Origin: Phallus indusiatus
Taxonomy: Eukaryota; Basidiomycota; Agaricomycetes; Phallales; Phallaceae
DNA: 64,000 nt
Direction: 5' to 3'
Assembly (NCBI GenBank): GCA_027605045.1
Contig: JAQFWX010000134.1
Location: 29,623 to 93,622, forward strand
The notes below the pieces were generated by a model. It worked only from the letters and a program-made list of their open reading frames with translations. It searched no databases and was not told the origin of the DNA. This document shows positions 36,245 through 47,512 of this stretch, piece by piece (position 1 is the stretch's first letter; every line of letters starts with the position of its first letter). Both the position numbers and the translations under genes were made by a program.

Positions 36245-36453
36245 ATGTCCTTGTTGATATTATTTCGTATTCTTTATCTCATATTCATAGAAGCATCGCA
36301 CGTTTTTCATACTATTTGCTTTACGACATTACCGATAACACCCATTCACGCTATTAATGAGCGGTTACGTTTACAATGTATACTTACCAACCTCTACTTA
36401 TACACACGAAAACTGCACAATCTATTATGTGAACCAGATGCCAACAGCCATAT

Positions 36454-37433
36454 ATGAGTTTCTTAGGTAAGTATTGTATCATCCGTCTTCTTTACTATCA
36501 ACAACCAACTTCAGAAATTTTCATGGATATTTCACACCTTTCCGGGCCGGTCGAGTTCGTTTATTGCTCACATCCGCGGTGGCCACTTCCACCTGATTCA
36601 GCTGAAGGTCAGAAATTGCACCTGTTTTGTTATGCGCAAAACAAAGTCATATTGTTCGTGTAGATGATCAAGGAACCGAGAAGTGTGCCGTAATCGATAT
36701 CGCAATCCTGGACTCATCTTTCAATCCGCCTACACTCGCTCACGTAGCCTTATCACAACTGCACAAGCCTCCATCTGCCGCCGATATTGCGGTGGGTCAT
36801 TCGAACGCGACAATGCTTTTATATTCCGTGAAAAACGCGGATAAAGTTCCTAAACCAGGAGATGCAACTCCTTCGGAAAGAATCGAAATGATGGTTTTGT
36901 TCGCACAGCATTTAGAGTCTCTATGCACCAACGGAAGCCAGAACAACTCGGCTAACATTGCTGTTGCGGTTTGCCAGGAACCAGTATTCGTAAATAAATC
37001 AAAAATACTCCGAACTTATTTTTCCTCGAGAATGACAGATCTATCACCCGTTTTATCTACAATCACTATTCGCCTGACTTTCTTAATGGGAACGGACACG
37101 CTCGAAAGGCTGTTCATGCCGAAATATTACGGCTCGGAGAATGCCATGCAGGTAGCTTTGGAGACCCTGTTCAGTGATTCTCATGTTATTTGTGCTAAAC
37201 GGGCTTTCGGGGCGAGTTACCAACATCCTGATAGGGTATGGATTGACAGGGCGAAAGATTATATTGCTTCCGGTGCGATCACGTTGGAGGATATCGATGA
37301 GGGAAGAAGTACCCTAAGCTCTAGCGAAGTCAGGAAAAATATTCAGCTAGGGAGGAGGTCCATGTGGAAAAGCCAGGTTTTGGATACTATAGCACAATAT
37401 ATTGAAGAAAAATATTTGTATCGGGAGAACTAA
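36454..37433 (+). CDS. POF1: POF1-like NMN/nicotinate-nucleotide adenylyltransferase family protein
   Basis: This is a nucleotidyltransferase of the HIGH superfamily, related to yeast Pof1, which is described as an NMN adenylyltransferase. The three-exon model 36454-36466, 36515-36607 and 36664-37433 is in frame (291 aa). An alternative start lies at the in-frame ATG 36523. It contains 'PVEFVYCSHPRWPLPP', the nucleotide-binding loop 'ILDSSFNPPTLAHVAL' (N-P-P-T-L-A-H in place of the classic GxFNPxHxGH), 'LTFLMGTDTLERLF' and the C-terminal 'LSSSEVRKNI' (ISSTxVR-type). Predicted cytosolic or nuclear. It lies 209 bp downstream of PMC1 on the same strand and converges on the AhpC/TSA gene. Confidence 0.8.
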
Positions 37434-37601
37434 GCTACTGATACATTTTTACACACCCACAGTCGCTAATGGTCAGGGTATTTGGAAATACACACTTTGT
37501 ACAAGAATACAGCTTAAACCATAACCTAGTACCCATAGAAAAAGTTTTATGTATGAAAGGTGAAGCGCGTTAGACAATTTGAGGAGTAATATGACAAACC
37601 G

Positions 37602-39104
37602 CTAGGGATATATTCCTCGAGACGCATCCAAAAGGTATCGTATGGCATCGAGGGTTTCTAGCGGTTCAGTCTCTTCAGTTTCAGTTTGAGCGCTCGGCAC
37701 ATCTTGCATATCGTGCGGTAAAGGAGTATGTAGACCCCGTCGCAGTCCTTTTCGTTGGCGGATTCGTTCCAACTCTTCTTCACGCGTTTTTGCCCAGTTA
37801 GTGGGAGGAACATCTAAATCGATGCCCGCTGCTATGATGATCTCCCTTATTGGCGCGTGCGACGCGGTGTTGAACATTCTCGATACATAGGAGCATTGAA
37901 GACTAAATGGATGTTTATACTCGGCGCAGCAAGACGTGTTTTTCTTACGTACCCAGGACCCAAGACAAATTCTCCTCCGACCTGGAAGAAATCACCTGGA
38001 TAGCGATATAATGGCATGCGTGCTTTAACCGCGTTTTTTGCAACGCGTGCCAAGCCTAACGTCAGATTATGCTCTAAATATTCCCCTCGTTCGGATTTGG
38101 GTCCTCCATTTAGAGTCCTCAATGTCATGCTTAACGCACGATAAATCTTCCGCGAGGGATCGGTGTATACAGGATAGGGAAGTTTGAATATACCTGGACG
38201 AGACCATAAACGTCATGGAAGACATTGATATTATTCTTGTACTTACTTCGATAGGATTTAATCATGTGGGGGGAACCATGTGATACAACTATCAATCCTA
38301 CATTCGACCGAGATAAAACGCTAGGTCTGACTTCACGGACGATAGCTCGCATATAATCGGCACAAAAAGGGCAGCTTCAAAAAAGTGCTATAAGCAATAA
38401 GAAAATAAAAGTGACAATTTACTTTACAGAAAGTGACGAATGAATATCGCGACAATTTTTCGGTCGCGAAACAGATCCCCAAATCTTACAGCTTGAGCCT
38501 CTTGATCATACAGCGTGATATTTTGCGCCTCAACTAGCTCTTGAAAGGTTAAGTCAATTCCAGGAGCGATAAATGTGCGGGAATTTATTTTGTTTGTGTC
38601 AGGAGGGGATGAGAGGCTGTTTGTTTGGACGGGTGGATATTCCCCATGCTGCTTCAAATCAACGCACATGCCGATATCTGAACAATCGAGCGATGAAGAC
38701 GGTGTCTGTACGGACGAGCTAATAGCTGAACTTCTTAAAGAAGGCGAAGAAGCATAACTCTTTAATCGAGGTCGCGATTTTGGGCGTAGATCCGCTAAAG
38801 TTAGGGGATCTACTGTGAGGTGTTTCTCGCCGGATCCAGCTAAAAGGTTTGAAGTCGAGCTCGTGGCAGCTGAGGTGGCAAAATCCAGAGCACTAAGGGT
38901 AATTCGCTGTCCAGACGAGTCTGATGTAATGGAAGAACGTAGCCATACGGAGGTAGGTTTATGGTAACCAATTTGAGAGCGGACGACGTTCGAAGCTGAG
39001 GAGCTGGGTCTGGCAGGAGACGTGGGTAGTGATGATGCTGTGAGAGTTCGTTGAAGGCTGGGCGATGCCAGCGGTGAAGATTCTGGAGGACTTGAGCCGG
39101 GCAT
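37602..39104 (-). CDS. AhpC/TSA thioredoxin-fold protein with long Ser-rich N-terminus
   Basis: The protein begins M-P-G-S-S-P-P-E-S and has about 190 disordered, Ser-rich residues. The thioredoxin-like domain follows: 'TLYDQEAQAVRFGDLFRDRK', 'VAIFIRHF', an intron, then a C-x2-C reading C-P-F-C-A-D-Y-M, 'VGLIVVSHGSPHMIKSY' and 'YPVYTDPSRKIYRAL'. The C-terminal half contains 'LYRYPGDFFQVGGEFVLGPG' and 'HAPIREIIIAAGIDLD', as in fungal and animal AhpC/TSA (PRXL2/AAED1-like) proteins. The C-x2-C suggests redox activity, but the peroxidase substrate is unknown. The N-terminal extension has no visible targeting signal. It converges on POF1. Confidence 0.82.
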
Positions 39105-39732
39105 GGTTCAAGGGACGAACGTCAGAAGAGAGTGAGGGGAAGATGAAAAGTGATTGTCGTAACCGGCAGCATAAGTTAAATAAGTCATCGACTCGGCGAA
39201 CGATAATCATAAATACGTGTGAGAAACAAACCGATAACAGGCAGGACCCTAGTATCTTGTAGGAATCTCGGTGTCGGCCTCTGTTTCTGTTCAAATTTCG
39301 AAGTTTAAAGGCCGGTATCATCCACTTCGGTTTATGACCTGGCACACACAATTGTTTCCCCTTTAAGCGCAAAGTTTCAACCAGCTTGAAACGATGCAAA
39401 AGCCTTGAATGGGTGCTGAAATAAAATCTAGCAACCAGAGGTGACCCTGACCGAATGACAATGAAATCTCCTCGTCCTGTGAAGCAAACAACAATACGGT
39501 ATTAATAGAAACAACTCAGCCGTCTCCCCGACTTGGACCCGTCGGCCTTCTTCGGCGTCGCGGATCAATCTTTGTCGGACTTGGCTTAGTTCAAAACAAC
39601 TTGGGAGGGCGATGGGGAACCCTCGGTGGGATACTTGAGTTTGAAGGTATCTATAGAATAAGAAGAGATACAAATGTCGTAATACATTATTCTCCAGAAA
39701 GAGAGGAATTCTTTTATCATGCTTTTCTGTTC
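39105..39732. other. Gap between AhpC/TSA gene and eIF6, possible small exon
   Basis: This is a 628-bp stretch between two minus-strand genes. A minus-strand ORF at 39428-39742 contains 'ELSQVRQRLIRDAEEGRRVQ', which looks coding-like, flanked by intron-like acceptor text. No start, partner exon or family could be assigned, so it is not called as a gene. Confidence 0.3.
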
Positions 39733-40699
39733 TTATGCCCAATTGTCTATTAAGGCATCTCGCATCTCGCCGATAACTGCGCGGGACTCCTGTCCCTGAA
39801 GTCCTGTTTAATGAATGAATTATGAGGTAACGGACCGAAAAGAATAAGCATACGGAAAGTGGCCTCGATTACGCTGATCTCCGTTGCAGTTGTATCAAAT
39901 CCGGTAAATGCACACCAATCGTTGACCACCAGTCCCGCACCAATAACGTCAGACCCCCGATTAACAGTGCCAGCCTAACAATGGAGACGATAACAAATGT
40001 AGAGATCAAATTTAACAAGTGAATTTTGATGACTCAAATGTTGACTCACAACTAAAGGCACTTGTAGCAACGAAGATAATTCGTCTTGATCTTGAATACT
40101 GGTTTTCGGATGCACGAGTCCGCCTTGATTGGTAATCGCACAATATGATCCTACTAAAACGTTGTCGGCAATTGTTTGTCGGAAGACTTCCACTTTCAGT
40201 ACGTCCGCGATGATTTCTTCGGTCTCTCGATCTACATCGGGGTGTACCAACGCCACATAATCATTGCAGGCAATCACGTTGCCTAGGGCAGAAAGCCTCT
40301 CCTCTATACGCTGGATTTTTACGGCATCAGGAAGGGAATTGCGTAAATGCTGCAATTCTTGGTCGGTCGTTGTTGATGGAACGAGTAAACCATGGCGGTT
40401 TCCTGCCGTTAGCCGACCAACGATTCGGGTTCCGCCAATGGTAGTGTGAACGATGGGTATCACATCGCCGAGCTCAGCTTCAAAAGCTGAATAAAAATTA
40501 GTGCTTCCTCCGATAGCAACTAAGCAATAGCTGATAGATTATGATCACGATATGTCTGCATCCAGATAACTGAACGAACCTATTTGTGAGTTTGCTGAAA
40601 ACTCCGATATCTGAATTGTTTTCAAATTGCAGTCCTGAGCGCGAATAAATCAAAAATCAAAAGTTATCACGAGAGCATATTTCACGTACTTATGGCCAT
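39733..40699 (-). CDS. TIF6: Eukaryotic translation initiation factor 6 (60S anti-association factor)
   Basis: eIF6/Tif6 binds the 60S subunit, is required for its biogenesis and prevents early joining with 40S. The start M-A-I-R is split by intron 1 after ATA-A. Then come '[17 protein letters not shown]', '[20 protein letters not shown]', '[20 protein letters not shown]', '[17 protein letters not shown]', '[15 protein letters not shown]' and '[17 protein letters not shown]'. The last exons read '[20 protein letters not shown]' and '[16 protein letters not shown]'. The length is near the family's usual 245 residues. It is divergent from NDUFAF7, with 179 bp between the start codons, so the two probably share a promoter. 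Confidence 0.95.
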
Positions 40700-40878
40700 A
40701 TTTGATCAGTAGTTGGTGTTCTGTCTGATCCTTACTGCAAGAAAAGCCTCTTTATATGTGAAGTATGCAGTAAACTGATAATCGCGGGATTTTTTTTTCC
40801 AATATGGCGCCTAACGAATGACTACTGCACTCGAGTGCCTCCGCCGGCTCCGCGTTTTCTGATGACTTTGGTCGAGTC

Positions 40879-42523
40879 ATGCTACTTCAATTGACAAGAA
40901 AACGAAGTGTTTCGCTCAAGAACGCGGCCAATTATCTCAGGCGAAGAATTCACAATGATGGTGAAGCAATGACTCCGATACAGAAGCTTGTGCATGACTC
41001 CGTTAAAGCTTCCGGGCCTATGCCTGTGTCGACGTACATGCAATTATGTCTTTCTCATCCCACGGAAGGCTATTATTCAAAGGCTCGGCAAAATGATGCA
41101 GATGTTTTTGGAAAAAAGGGCGATTTTATCACAAGCCCAGAAATAAGCCAGGTTTTTGGAGAAGTATGTCAAACCAGCGAGTATGTCATTCTAGCTGGCA
41201 TTTTTCTGACGCGAAACTTAGCTCGTCTGCCTGTGGTTACTGTCCATATGGAATCGCCCGGATGTCAATAGTTGTTATCCTAAATTCAGAGTCATCGAAT
41301 TAGGACCCGGGAGGGGAACACTAATGTCCGACTTCATTCGAGTGAGCCGTGAGCTGACTCACTTTACATAGCTTCTTCGGTTACTTATTGTCTCCCTTGG
41401 CAAGACATGCTCAAACTGGCCATCAACTAGAAAGGCTGTGACCGGAATACATCTAATTGAAACCAGTCCGTTTATGCGATCCCTGCAGGCAACCAACATC
41501 GCATTCCCTAAGGAGCATTTGCATTGGTATGACTCTATCGAAGATGTTCCAGTGGCAGCAGGTACAGTGGAATAATACTGGGCTTGGGATCGACTGGATA
41601 TTCACAAAACTCGGGCAGATAATGAGTTCACAATGGTTGTTGCACATGAGTTTTTCGATGCTCTGCCGATAAATATCCTTCAGGAAAGGCCGATATTCTG
41701 TGGTCTACCAGCTCTCGGTCTAATTTCCTTGTTTATAATAGAGAACCACCAATGGATTTCGCGAATTACTTATTGACATAGCTGACCACCCAATAGGACA
41801 ATCTTCAAAACGCAACGCCGGGCTGAAGTTTGTTGTATCACCAGAACAAACGCCGCGGTCTGAATTTCTAGGCCGGTTATCAGATCGTTACCCTAAACTC
41901 CCAGAAGGTACACGCATCGAGGTGTCCGCGACTGCTTGGAGAATAGCCCGTAAAATTGGAGAGATTGTTGGGAGAACAAAAGATGAACAGTCAACAATAC
42001 CGAAAGGAGCGGCTTTAGTGATGGATTACGGAGGGGAGCATGCCTTTAACTCGTCGTTCAGGGTCAGTAAAGTGATAAGCCAAGAAAATTTGCTCAAAAT
42101 ATCCCTAATTGCTCGCTCTAGGCATTCAAAAAGCACCAGATAACTGACGTTTTCGAAGAACCAGGTCATTGCGACCTGACCGCAAACGTTGACTTTTCAC
42201 TCTTGAAGGAAGCAGTGAGAGATTCAGGTAAGCTGGTCTCGATTGATATATTTGACGCCCTCTAAAAACGCCCTTAAGCTGGGGTATACGGGACACTGGA
42301 CCAGAACACGTTTCTGACTCGCATGGGTATAAGACTACGACTGGAAACCCTGCTCCAACGCGCTACAGATGAAACTCGACGAGCTGAAATTCGAAACGCC
42401 GTAGGTCGACTTTTAGACACGACGGGTCAGGGTATGGGGAGAGTTTATCGTGTTTTGGGATTGCTGGGGTCGCCAGACCGGAAAGAGGAGGTCTGGCCTT
42501 TCATTTCGTTGGACAAAAAGTAA
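40879..42523 (+). CDS. NDUFAF7: NDUFAF7-like mitochondrial protein arginine methyltransferase
   Basis: This SAM-dependent methyltransferase is needed for complex I assembly; in animals it dimethylates an arginine of NDUFS2. The N-terminus M-L-L-Q-L-T-R-K-R-S is basic and amphipathic, consistent with a mitochondrial presequence. Motifs are 'GDFITSPEISQVFGE', the SAM loop 'VIELGPGRGTLMSDFIR', 'HLIETSPFMRSLQ', 'VVAHEFFDALPINILQ', 'KGAALVMDYGGEHAF' and 'NVDFSLLKEAV'. The C-terminus reads 'TFLTRMGIRLRLETLL'. Seven or more exons join in frame. One intron (41684-41741) starts GAAAGG instead of GT. If real, it is a non-canonical GA-AG intron; a missing T (GTAAAGG) would fix it. It ends 17 bp before the convergent FRA10AC1-like gene. 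Confidence 0.85.
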
Positions 42524-42540
42524 CATATCATATACCTTTT

Positions 42541-43281
42541 TTAACGACGCCGCGGAGGTGATTTCGATCTTGAATGAGGTTGAGACTGATGACGGGGTTT
42601 TTCCCTTGTTATGCGCTTTTCTCTCCTTGTTTTCGAGGAGCCTTCCCCTTTATCGTATGATTGCTTGTCTTCTGTGCCTGTTTCAGATGTTCGGACGGCC
42701 GAGGCTGCTTTTTTGTCTTGCTCCCGTTTCCACATCAGTTTCTTGACACAGCGAGGGCATAGTGTGACTTTGACCATCACTTGGCGTTGTTCCTGTTCAC
42801 CTTGCTCAGTATAAGCGAATGGTAGTTCGAGAGTTGTGAGTTTTGGCTGCTCTTTTTCGGGAGCTTCGTAATATGGGCAACGGGTATTGCCACAGGTATT
42901 CTCTCCGGCACCCGCCAAAACTTCGTCTTCTGTTCTCCAACGCAGGGCAACCTAAAGTTATGCATAGTAAATAAAGACATGCTTTCAGTGGTGATTTTTT
43001 TGAAAATGCACACATTTCCACTCTTGAAGTGTTTCAAGTCGCAAACGGCAAACTCCTTGAATAAAGAATCTTCGTATTTCTTGGCCAGTTGTGCATCCCA
43101 TGTTTTTGATGATTCGGGATCGTTTTCGTCTCGTAAGAATCTGCATGCAAGAAGAATTAAACCTCTGAAAGTCTGACTCAACTCGTGAAATATATACTCA
43201 CCTATGAGCTGATTTCAAAATATCGAATTCAGTTACATATTTTTCTGGGGCCTTTCTTTTAACGGGATATGGACTTGTCAT
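42541..43281 (-). CDS. FRA10AC1-like protein
   Basis: The protein starts M-T-S-P-Y-P-V-K-R-K. It has three or four exons: 'EYVTEFDILK'-type text, then 'RFLRDENDPESSKTWDAQLA', 'YEDSLFKEFAVCDLKHFKSG', and after an intron 'VALRWRTEDEVLAGAGENTC'. The body of the FRA10AC1 family follows, with 'CGNTRC', 'TLELPFAYTEQGE' and a second zinc-like pair 'LCPRCVKKLMWKRE'. Paired C-x4-C and C-x2-C motifs suggest a zinc ribbon. The tail is Lys/Arg/Ser-rich, ending S-P-P-R-R-R like RS-type nuclear proteins. FRA10AC1 is associated with the spliceosome in animals; a splicing role here is inference. Confidence 0.8.
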
Positions 43282-43532
43282 TCTACACACATCAAATCAG
43301 TTGTTAAGGTCGAGAACAGGAACTTTTCTGAGTCCGATATTTGGAGCCGCGGAGAAACGGCACGGGCAGTCAAGCTCTTCCAAAAATGGGCACGCTACGC
43401 ACTCGAGCATGTAGATTACGGGTAGTCAACTGTACATGCGCAGCTTGGTCGATTACAACAGCAACAAGAAATACAACGTAGGACAAAGTAACAAAACATA
43501 TAGCAATCTACATAGGGCAGAGGTTGCTCCGA

Positions 43533-44241
43533 TCAAGCAGAAACGCCGATGCTTTGGAGATAGTTTTGACGAGAAGGGCTGTTGTCAATTTCAGCGCTGC
43601 GGTTGTACGGAATCCATTTGGGCTCATCCTTGAAAAGCCTCATAGCTTGGACCCTGTTGTTCTCATCAGGGGTGAAACGGTGGTATATGCCCGCTGGAAG
43701 AACCAGAAGATCTCCAGGTCCCATGGCTACACGGATCCAAGACTCAGAAGGCGTTTCTGTATGACACAATGAAGGCATTAATCGACTGCGGGTGCAGATT
43801 ACGACATGACTGACCCCGAACATCAAAGTAGCCGTTTCCTTCAAGAATGTAGCGGATCTCTTCATCTTCATGCAAATGCCTTGATAAATCGTCGATAAGT
43901 TGAAGTTGCTCGCTCAGATAACCAAAAAAACGCGTACTCTTCAAAGAACCCTTTCAATTTAGTCTCGTAAATCTATTGGGTGCACTTGTCAAACAGGGAA
44001 GATTACCAAGGCGAGAAAGAGAACTGACATCTCCCATAGCGTCTTTTGAGACAGTTATAACATCTCTGTTCTTATATTCTTGCTCTCTTGCCACTTTATC
44101 GATTTTGGCTTCGTGGCCGGTTACAGGGATATTCCAATACTTCAAGCCAAGCCTGCTGAGGGTCTCTTCGGAGACTTCCCGAGATGAATCATGCGGGGAA
44201 CGTTGGTCTCCAGGCAAGTTGTCAAAGTAGTATGCACGCAT
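43533..44241 (-). CDS. ADI1: Acireductone dioxygenase
   Basis: This is a cupin enzyme of the methionine salvage pathway that cleaves acireductone to 4-methylthio-2-oxobutanoate and formate. It starts [14 protein letters not shown]. The exons run through '[17 protein letters not shown]', '[20 protein letters not shown]', '[20 protein letters not shown]' (formed across an intron inside E-E|H) and '[20 protein letters not shown]'. The metal ligands are the two His and Glu of H-L-H-E-D-E-E plus the His of I-Y-H-R-F. The length, about 180 residues, is normal. It is divergent from the AVT3-like transporter (398 bp apart). Confidence 0.93.
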
Positions 44242-44639
44242 GGTGATGGCTGTTGAGAATGGGAATCGATGGTCAGTGCTAACGAAAGGGAATTAGTGGC
44301 GTCATTTCAGTCAAGATATTAGTCAGACAAGTGCAGCTGGAATATTTATAACATGCAAATTTGAATACTCTATTTTTCCGATGGTATCACGATTCGCATT
44401 GTATTGAGAGTGCTGTGATTATTTATTGAAAAGTTAAATTGGATTGCAATAGGCATTCATGCAAGAAATCGTCTTTGCAGTCGTGAATATCCCGAATCCG
44501 TTTAGGGCATACATACACGTGATCCCGAGTTAGCCGCTTACGAAATTCCAATATAATTATCTGCTTGGCTTGACATTCCATACATTTCAACTCCTGACGT
44601 TGACCCCAGCAGATTAACGCCTTTTTCTTTTCCTTCTCC
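44242..44639. promoter_or_regulatory. Divergent promoter region ADI1/AVT3-like
   Basis: This is the 398-bp space between two start codons facing outward. It is AT-rich and no coding exon or named motif was recognised. Confidence 0.4.
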
Positions 44640-47276
44640 ATGCCGTCTTCACCGTCTTCGAAGCCACTGCCCATCGGCAGTCCAAGGCAGGCTCAGGGTG
44701 ACAGCTTCGGGTCATTCCATAATACACCGACTGGGACACCCGACATTAGACTTGGCAGATCTTACAATCGAGTCAGCACGCCGCCGCTGGATCTTCCTCC
44801 GCGAAACAACGGTGGCTTAGATACACCAACTCCTACTGGTTCTTTCTCAGGACGAGGTCAGCTAGTTCGTCGCGGGTCTACAACGCCCTCGGTCAATCCT
44901 GGTATCTTGGACGAATTGTCTGACGCGGACAAGGCAAAAATCATCCGTCGTCATCTTGTCTCGCGCGAGGAAAGAAATAACGGAGGCGAATCTTCTCGTC
45001 AAGATAATTCAGGTGATCTTCAGGTCTCGCATCCTTCGACCCCTCGATCGTCAGAGAGATTTCCCATCCCTTACGATGTTCCGGGAGGAGATATAACGCA
45101 TGATATCTACAAGTGGCAATCCGGAACGGAGCTTCGTCGAACGCGCTCAATATCATTTTCTGGTCCCTCTGCTCCAAAGGATCCTGCCTTTGAGCATATT
45201 CGACAGCCTGGAGGCTTTCGTCGAAATTTCCTATTGTTGAATGCTAGAGAGGTGGCAAGCGGCAGTGAAGACGAACCGGATCCAAATAATAATGTAATGC
45301 TGAGAAATTTTATCGATTTCTTATATCTTTTTGGGCACTTTGTACGTTTCACGTCCCAATCGTTCTCACATTGCAGCTCTTTTTACACTTTGCGTAGGCT
45401 GGAGAAGACTTGGAGGAAGAAACGGAAGAAGACCAAGCGCCTGCTACAGCACGCAGCGTCGAGGATGGTATCGTTGGATCTGAAAATATACCCAGTACTT
45501 CAGTAACAGATGCCATCACTGAACGAACGCCATTGGTTAAACGAGACGCGAGTAAAACATCTTTGCGTCGAAAACCCAGGCGCATGTCTAGTGCGGCTGG
45601 AGAACCTCATGGAGATGCCACTGTCACCCAAGCAGTACTAATGGTAATGATTAATGCCTCATGCTGGTTTATACAGATAGCCGACTTAACACAACATTTA
45701 GCTATTGAAAGGTTTCATTGGTACAGGTGTTCTATTTTTAGGCAAAGCTTTCATGAATGGTGGACTGCTGTTCTCCACCATAGTGCTAGTTTTCATCGCT
45801 CTCATTTCATTGTGGTCGTTTTTACTCCTTGTCAACACTAAACTTGTCATTCCGGGAAGTTTTGGAGGTGAGAGGTCTTGTAGCAGCCATGGGGATGTTT
45901 ACGTGTCACTGAATTAACATACCTCGCACAGACATTGGTGGCGCTTTATACGGGTCCCCAATGCGCATAGCAATCTTGTCGTCAATCGTCATTTCTCAAC
46001 TTGGATTTACATGCGCATACACCATATTTGTCGCTTCAAATCTACAAGCACTCATCTTGACTATAACCAAATGCGACACGGTCGTGAGCACGCTGCGACT
46101 GATTTTGTCTCAGCTTATTATCTTCCTACCCATGGCAATGATCAGAAATATCGCTAAGCTCAGCTTCGCTGCCTTGGTCGCGGACGTTTTCATCTTGATC
46201 GGTTTGGTGTACATTTTTGGCAATGAAATTGCAGTCTTGGCAACGAACGGCGTTGCAGACATTAAACAATTCAATCCCAGGGATTGGACGCTTTTAGTAG
46301 GGTTTGTCTTGTTCTCTGGAGCATTTGATGAGGCAAGATTGCTTAATGCCGTCTTTTTGTTCTTAGAACCGCCGTATTCAGCTTTGAGGGTATTGGTTTG
46401 GTGAGTCTTTCTCATATTTTAGGGAAGGTGAATTGACGAATTCTCTTCCAGGTTATTCCAATTGCGGATTCTATGAAAGAACCTCATAAATTTGGTCGAG
46501 CCCTAACCGGAGTTATGATGTTTTTGACAGGTATACTGTTCTAAAAAGTATTATTACTACCTTTTTTACAATGTCTTTCAGTCCTATTTGCCGGCGCTGG
46601 CGTGCTTGCTTATACGGCATATGGTAGCAAGGTACAAACTGTCATTATTCTCAATCTTCCCCGAGAACAAAGTTTCGTACAAGTGGTAGGTTCGTTTATA
46701 AAATGAGGGAAATAGTCTAAAATTTTTGTTTTAAGGTTCAATTCTTATATTCCATGGCCATTCTTTTGTCAATGCCATTGCAATTGTTCCCCGCTGTCCG
46801 TATTATGGAAAATGGCTTCTTCACGCGCAGCGGAAAGCATTCTTTGAGAGTCAAGTGGCAGAAAAATGCTTTCCGTTGTCTAGTTGTTGCCCTCTGTACA
46901 GTCGTAAGCTGGTTAGGTGCCGCGGATCTTGACAAATTCGTGGCCTTCGTAGGATGTTTCGCTTGGTCAGTGCATTTAAACCCTCGTTACTCTGAAAAAT
47001 CATTTATTTGAGATATTCAATTCAGCGTACCGCTTTGCTATGTTTACCCGCCAATGTTGCATTACAAAGCTTGTGCTCGTACCAAATTGGCGAAACTGAG
47101 CGATATTTTTCTCATGATTTTCGGGGCTGTGGCTACTGTTTTTACCACCGTCCAGACAGTCAAGGTAAATATCCGTCCTTGTTTTTCCACTCTAACAAGT
47201 CGTTGTTTTATTGACAATATCATATCAGCTCATGTTTGAATCTAATCCCGAGGCACCGATAGGTGATTGCTTTTGA
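44640..47276 (+). CDS. AVT3-like vacuolar amino acid transporter
   Basis: This AAAP-family permease exports neutral amino acids from the vacuole in yeast relatives. The N-terminal cytosolic region of about 300 residues is Ser/Pro/Thr-rich (M-P-S-S-P-S-S-K-P-L) and contains 'LDELSDADKAKIIRRHLVS'. Membrane segments start with 'LLKGFIGTGVLFLGKAFMNG' and continue 'LLFSTIVLVFIALISLWSFL', 'ILSSIVISQLGFTCAYTIFV', 'FAALVADVFILIGLVYIFG', then 'FAFEGIGLVIPIADSMKEPH' across an intron, 'VLFAGAGVLAYTAYGSKVQT', 'LYSMAILLSMPLQLFPAVRI' and a final pair. It ends P-I-G-D-C-F. Many introns are present. It lies 236 bp upstream of the ORC1 start on the same strand. Confidence 0.88.
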
Positions 47277-47512
47277 ATAACATTTAGGAATTCTCTTCGA
47301 GAAGTTTAGACTTTACTATCGGTCCGTACGTTACATGCAAATTCACCAATAATTAACCTACATGCATATGTAAATTCGCCTCTCAATTTATTATATACCT
47401 ACCTAGTTTGAGCTTTATAGGAAACAGATGCTTACAGTCTGCTCCCATAATTAACACTATACGCGCTTGTGATGGTGTGACAAAGCGTGTCCGACTCCCT
47501 CTATCGAACGTC

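Noticed and set aside
36245..36457. 70-codon ORF between PMC1 and POF1
   Set aside because: It lies in the PMC1 3'UTR and POF1 promoter, with low-complexity hydrophobic text and no homology signal.
39428..39742. 104-codon minus-strand ORF downstream of eIF6
   Set aside because: Part looks coding, but it runs through intron-like sequence, and neither a start nor a family could be assigned.
44423..44674. 83-codon minus-strand ORF over the AVT3-like start
   Set aside because: It overlaps the transporter start antisense and has no conserved features.
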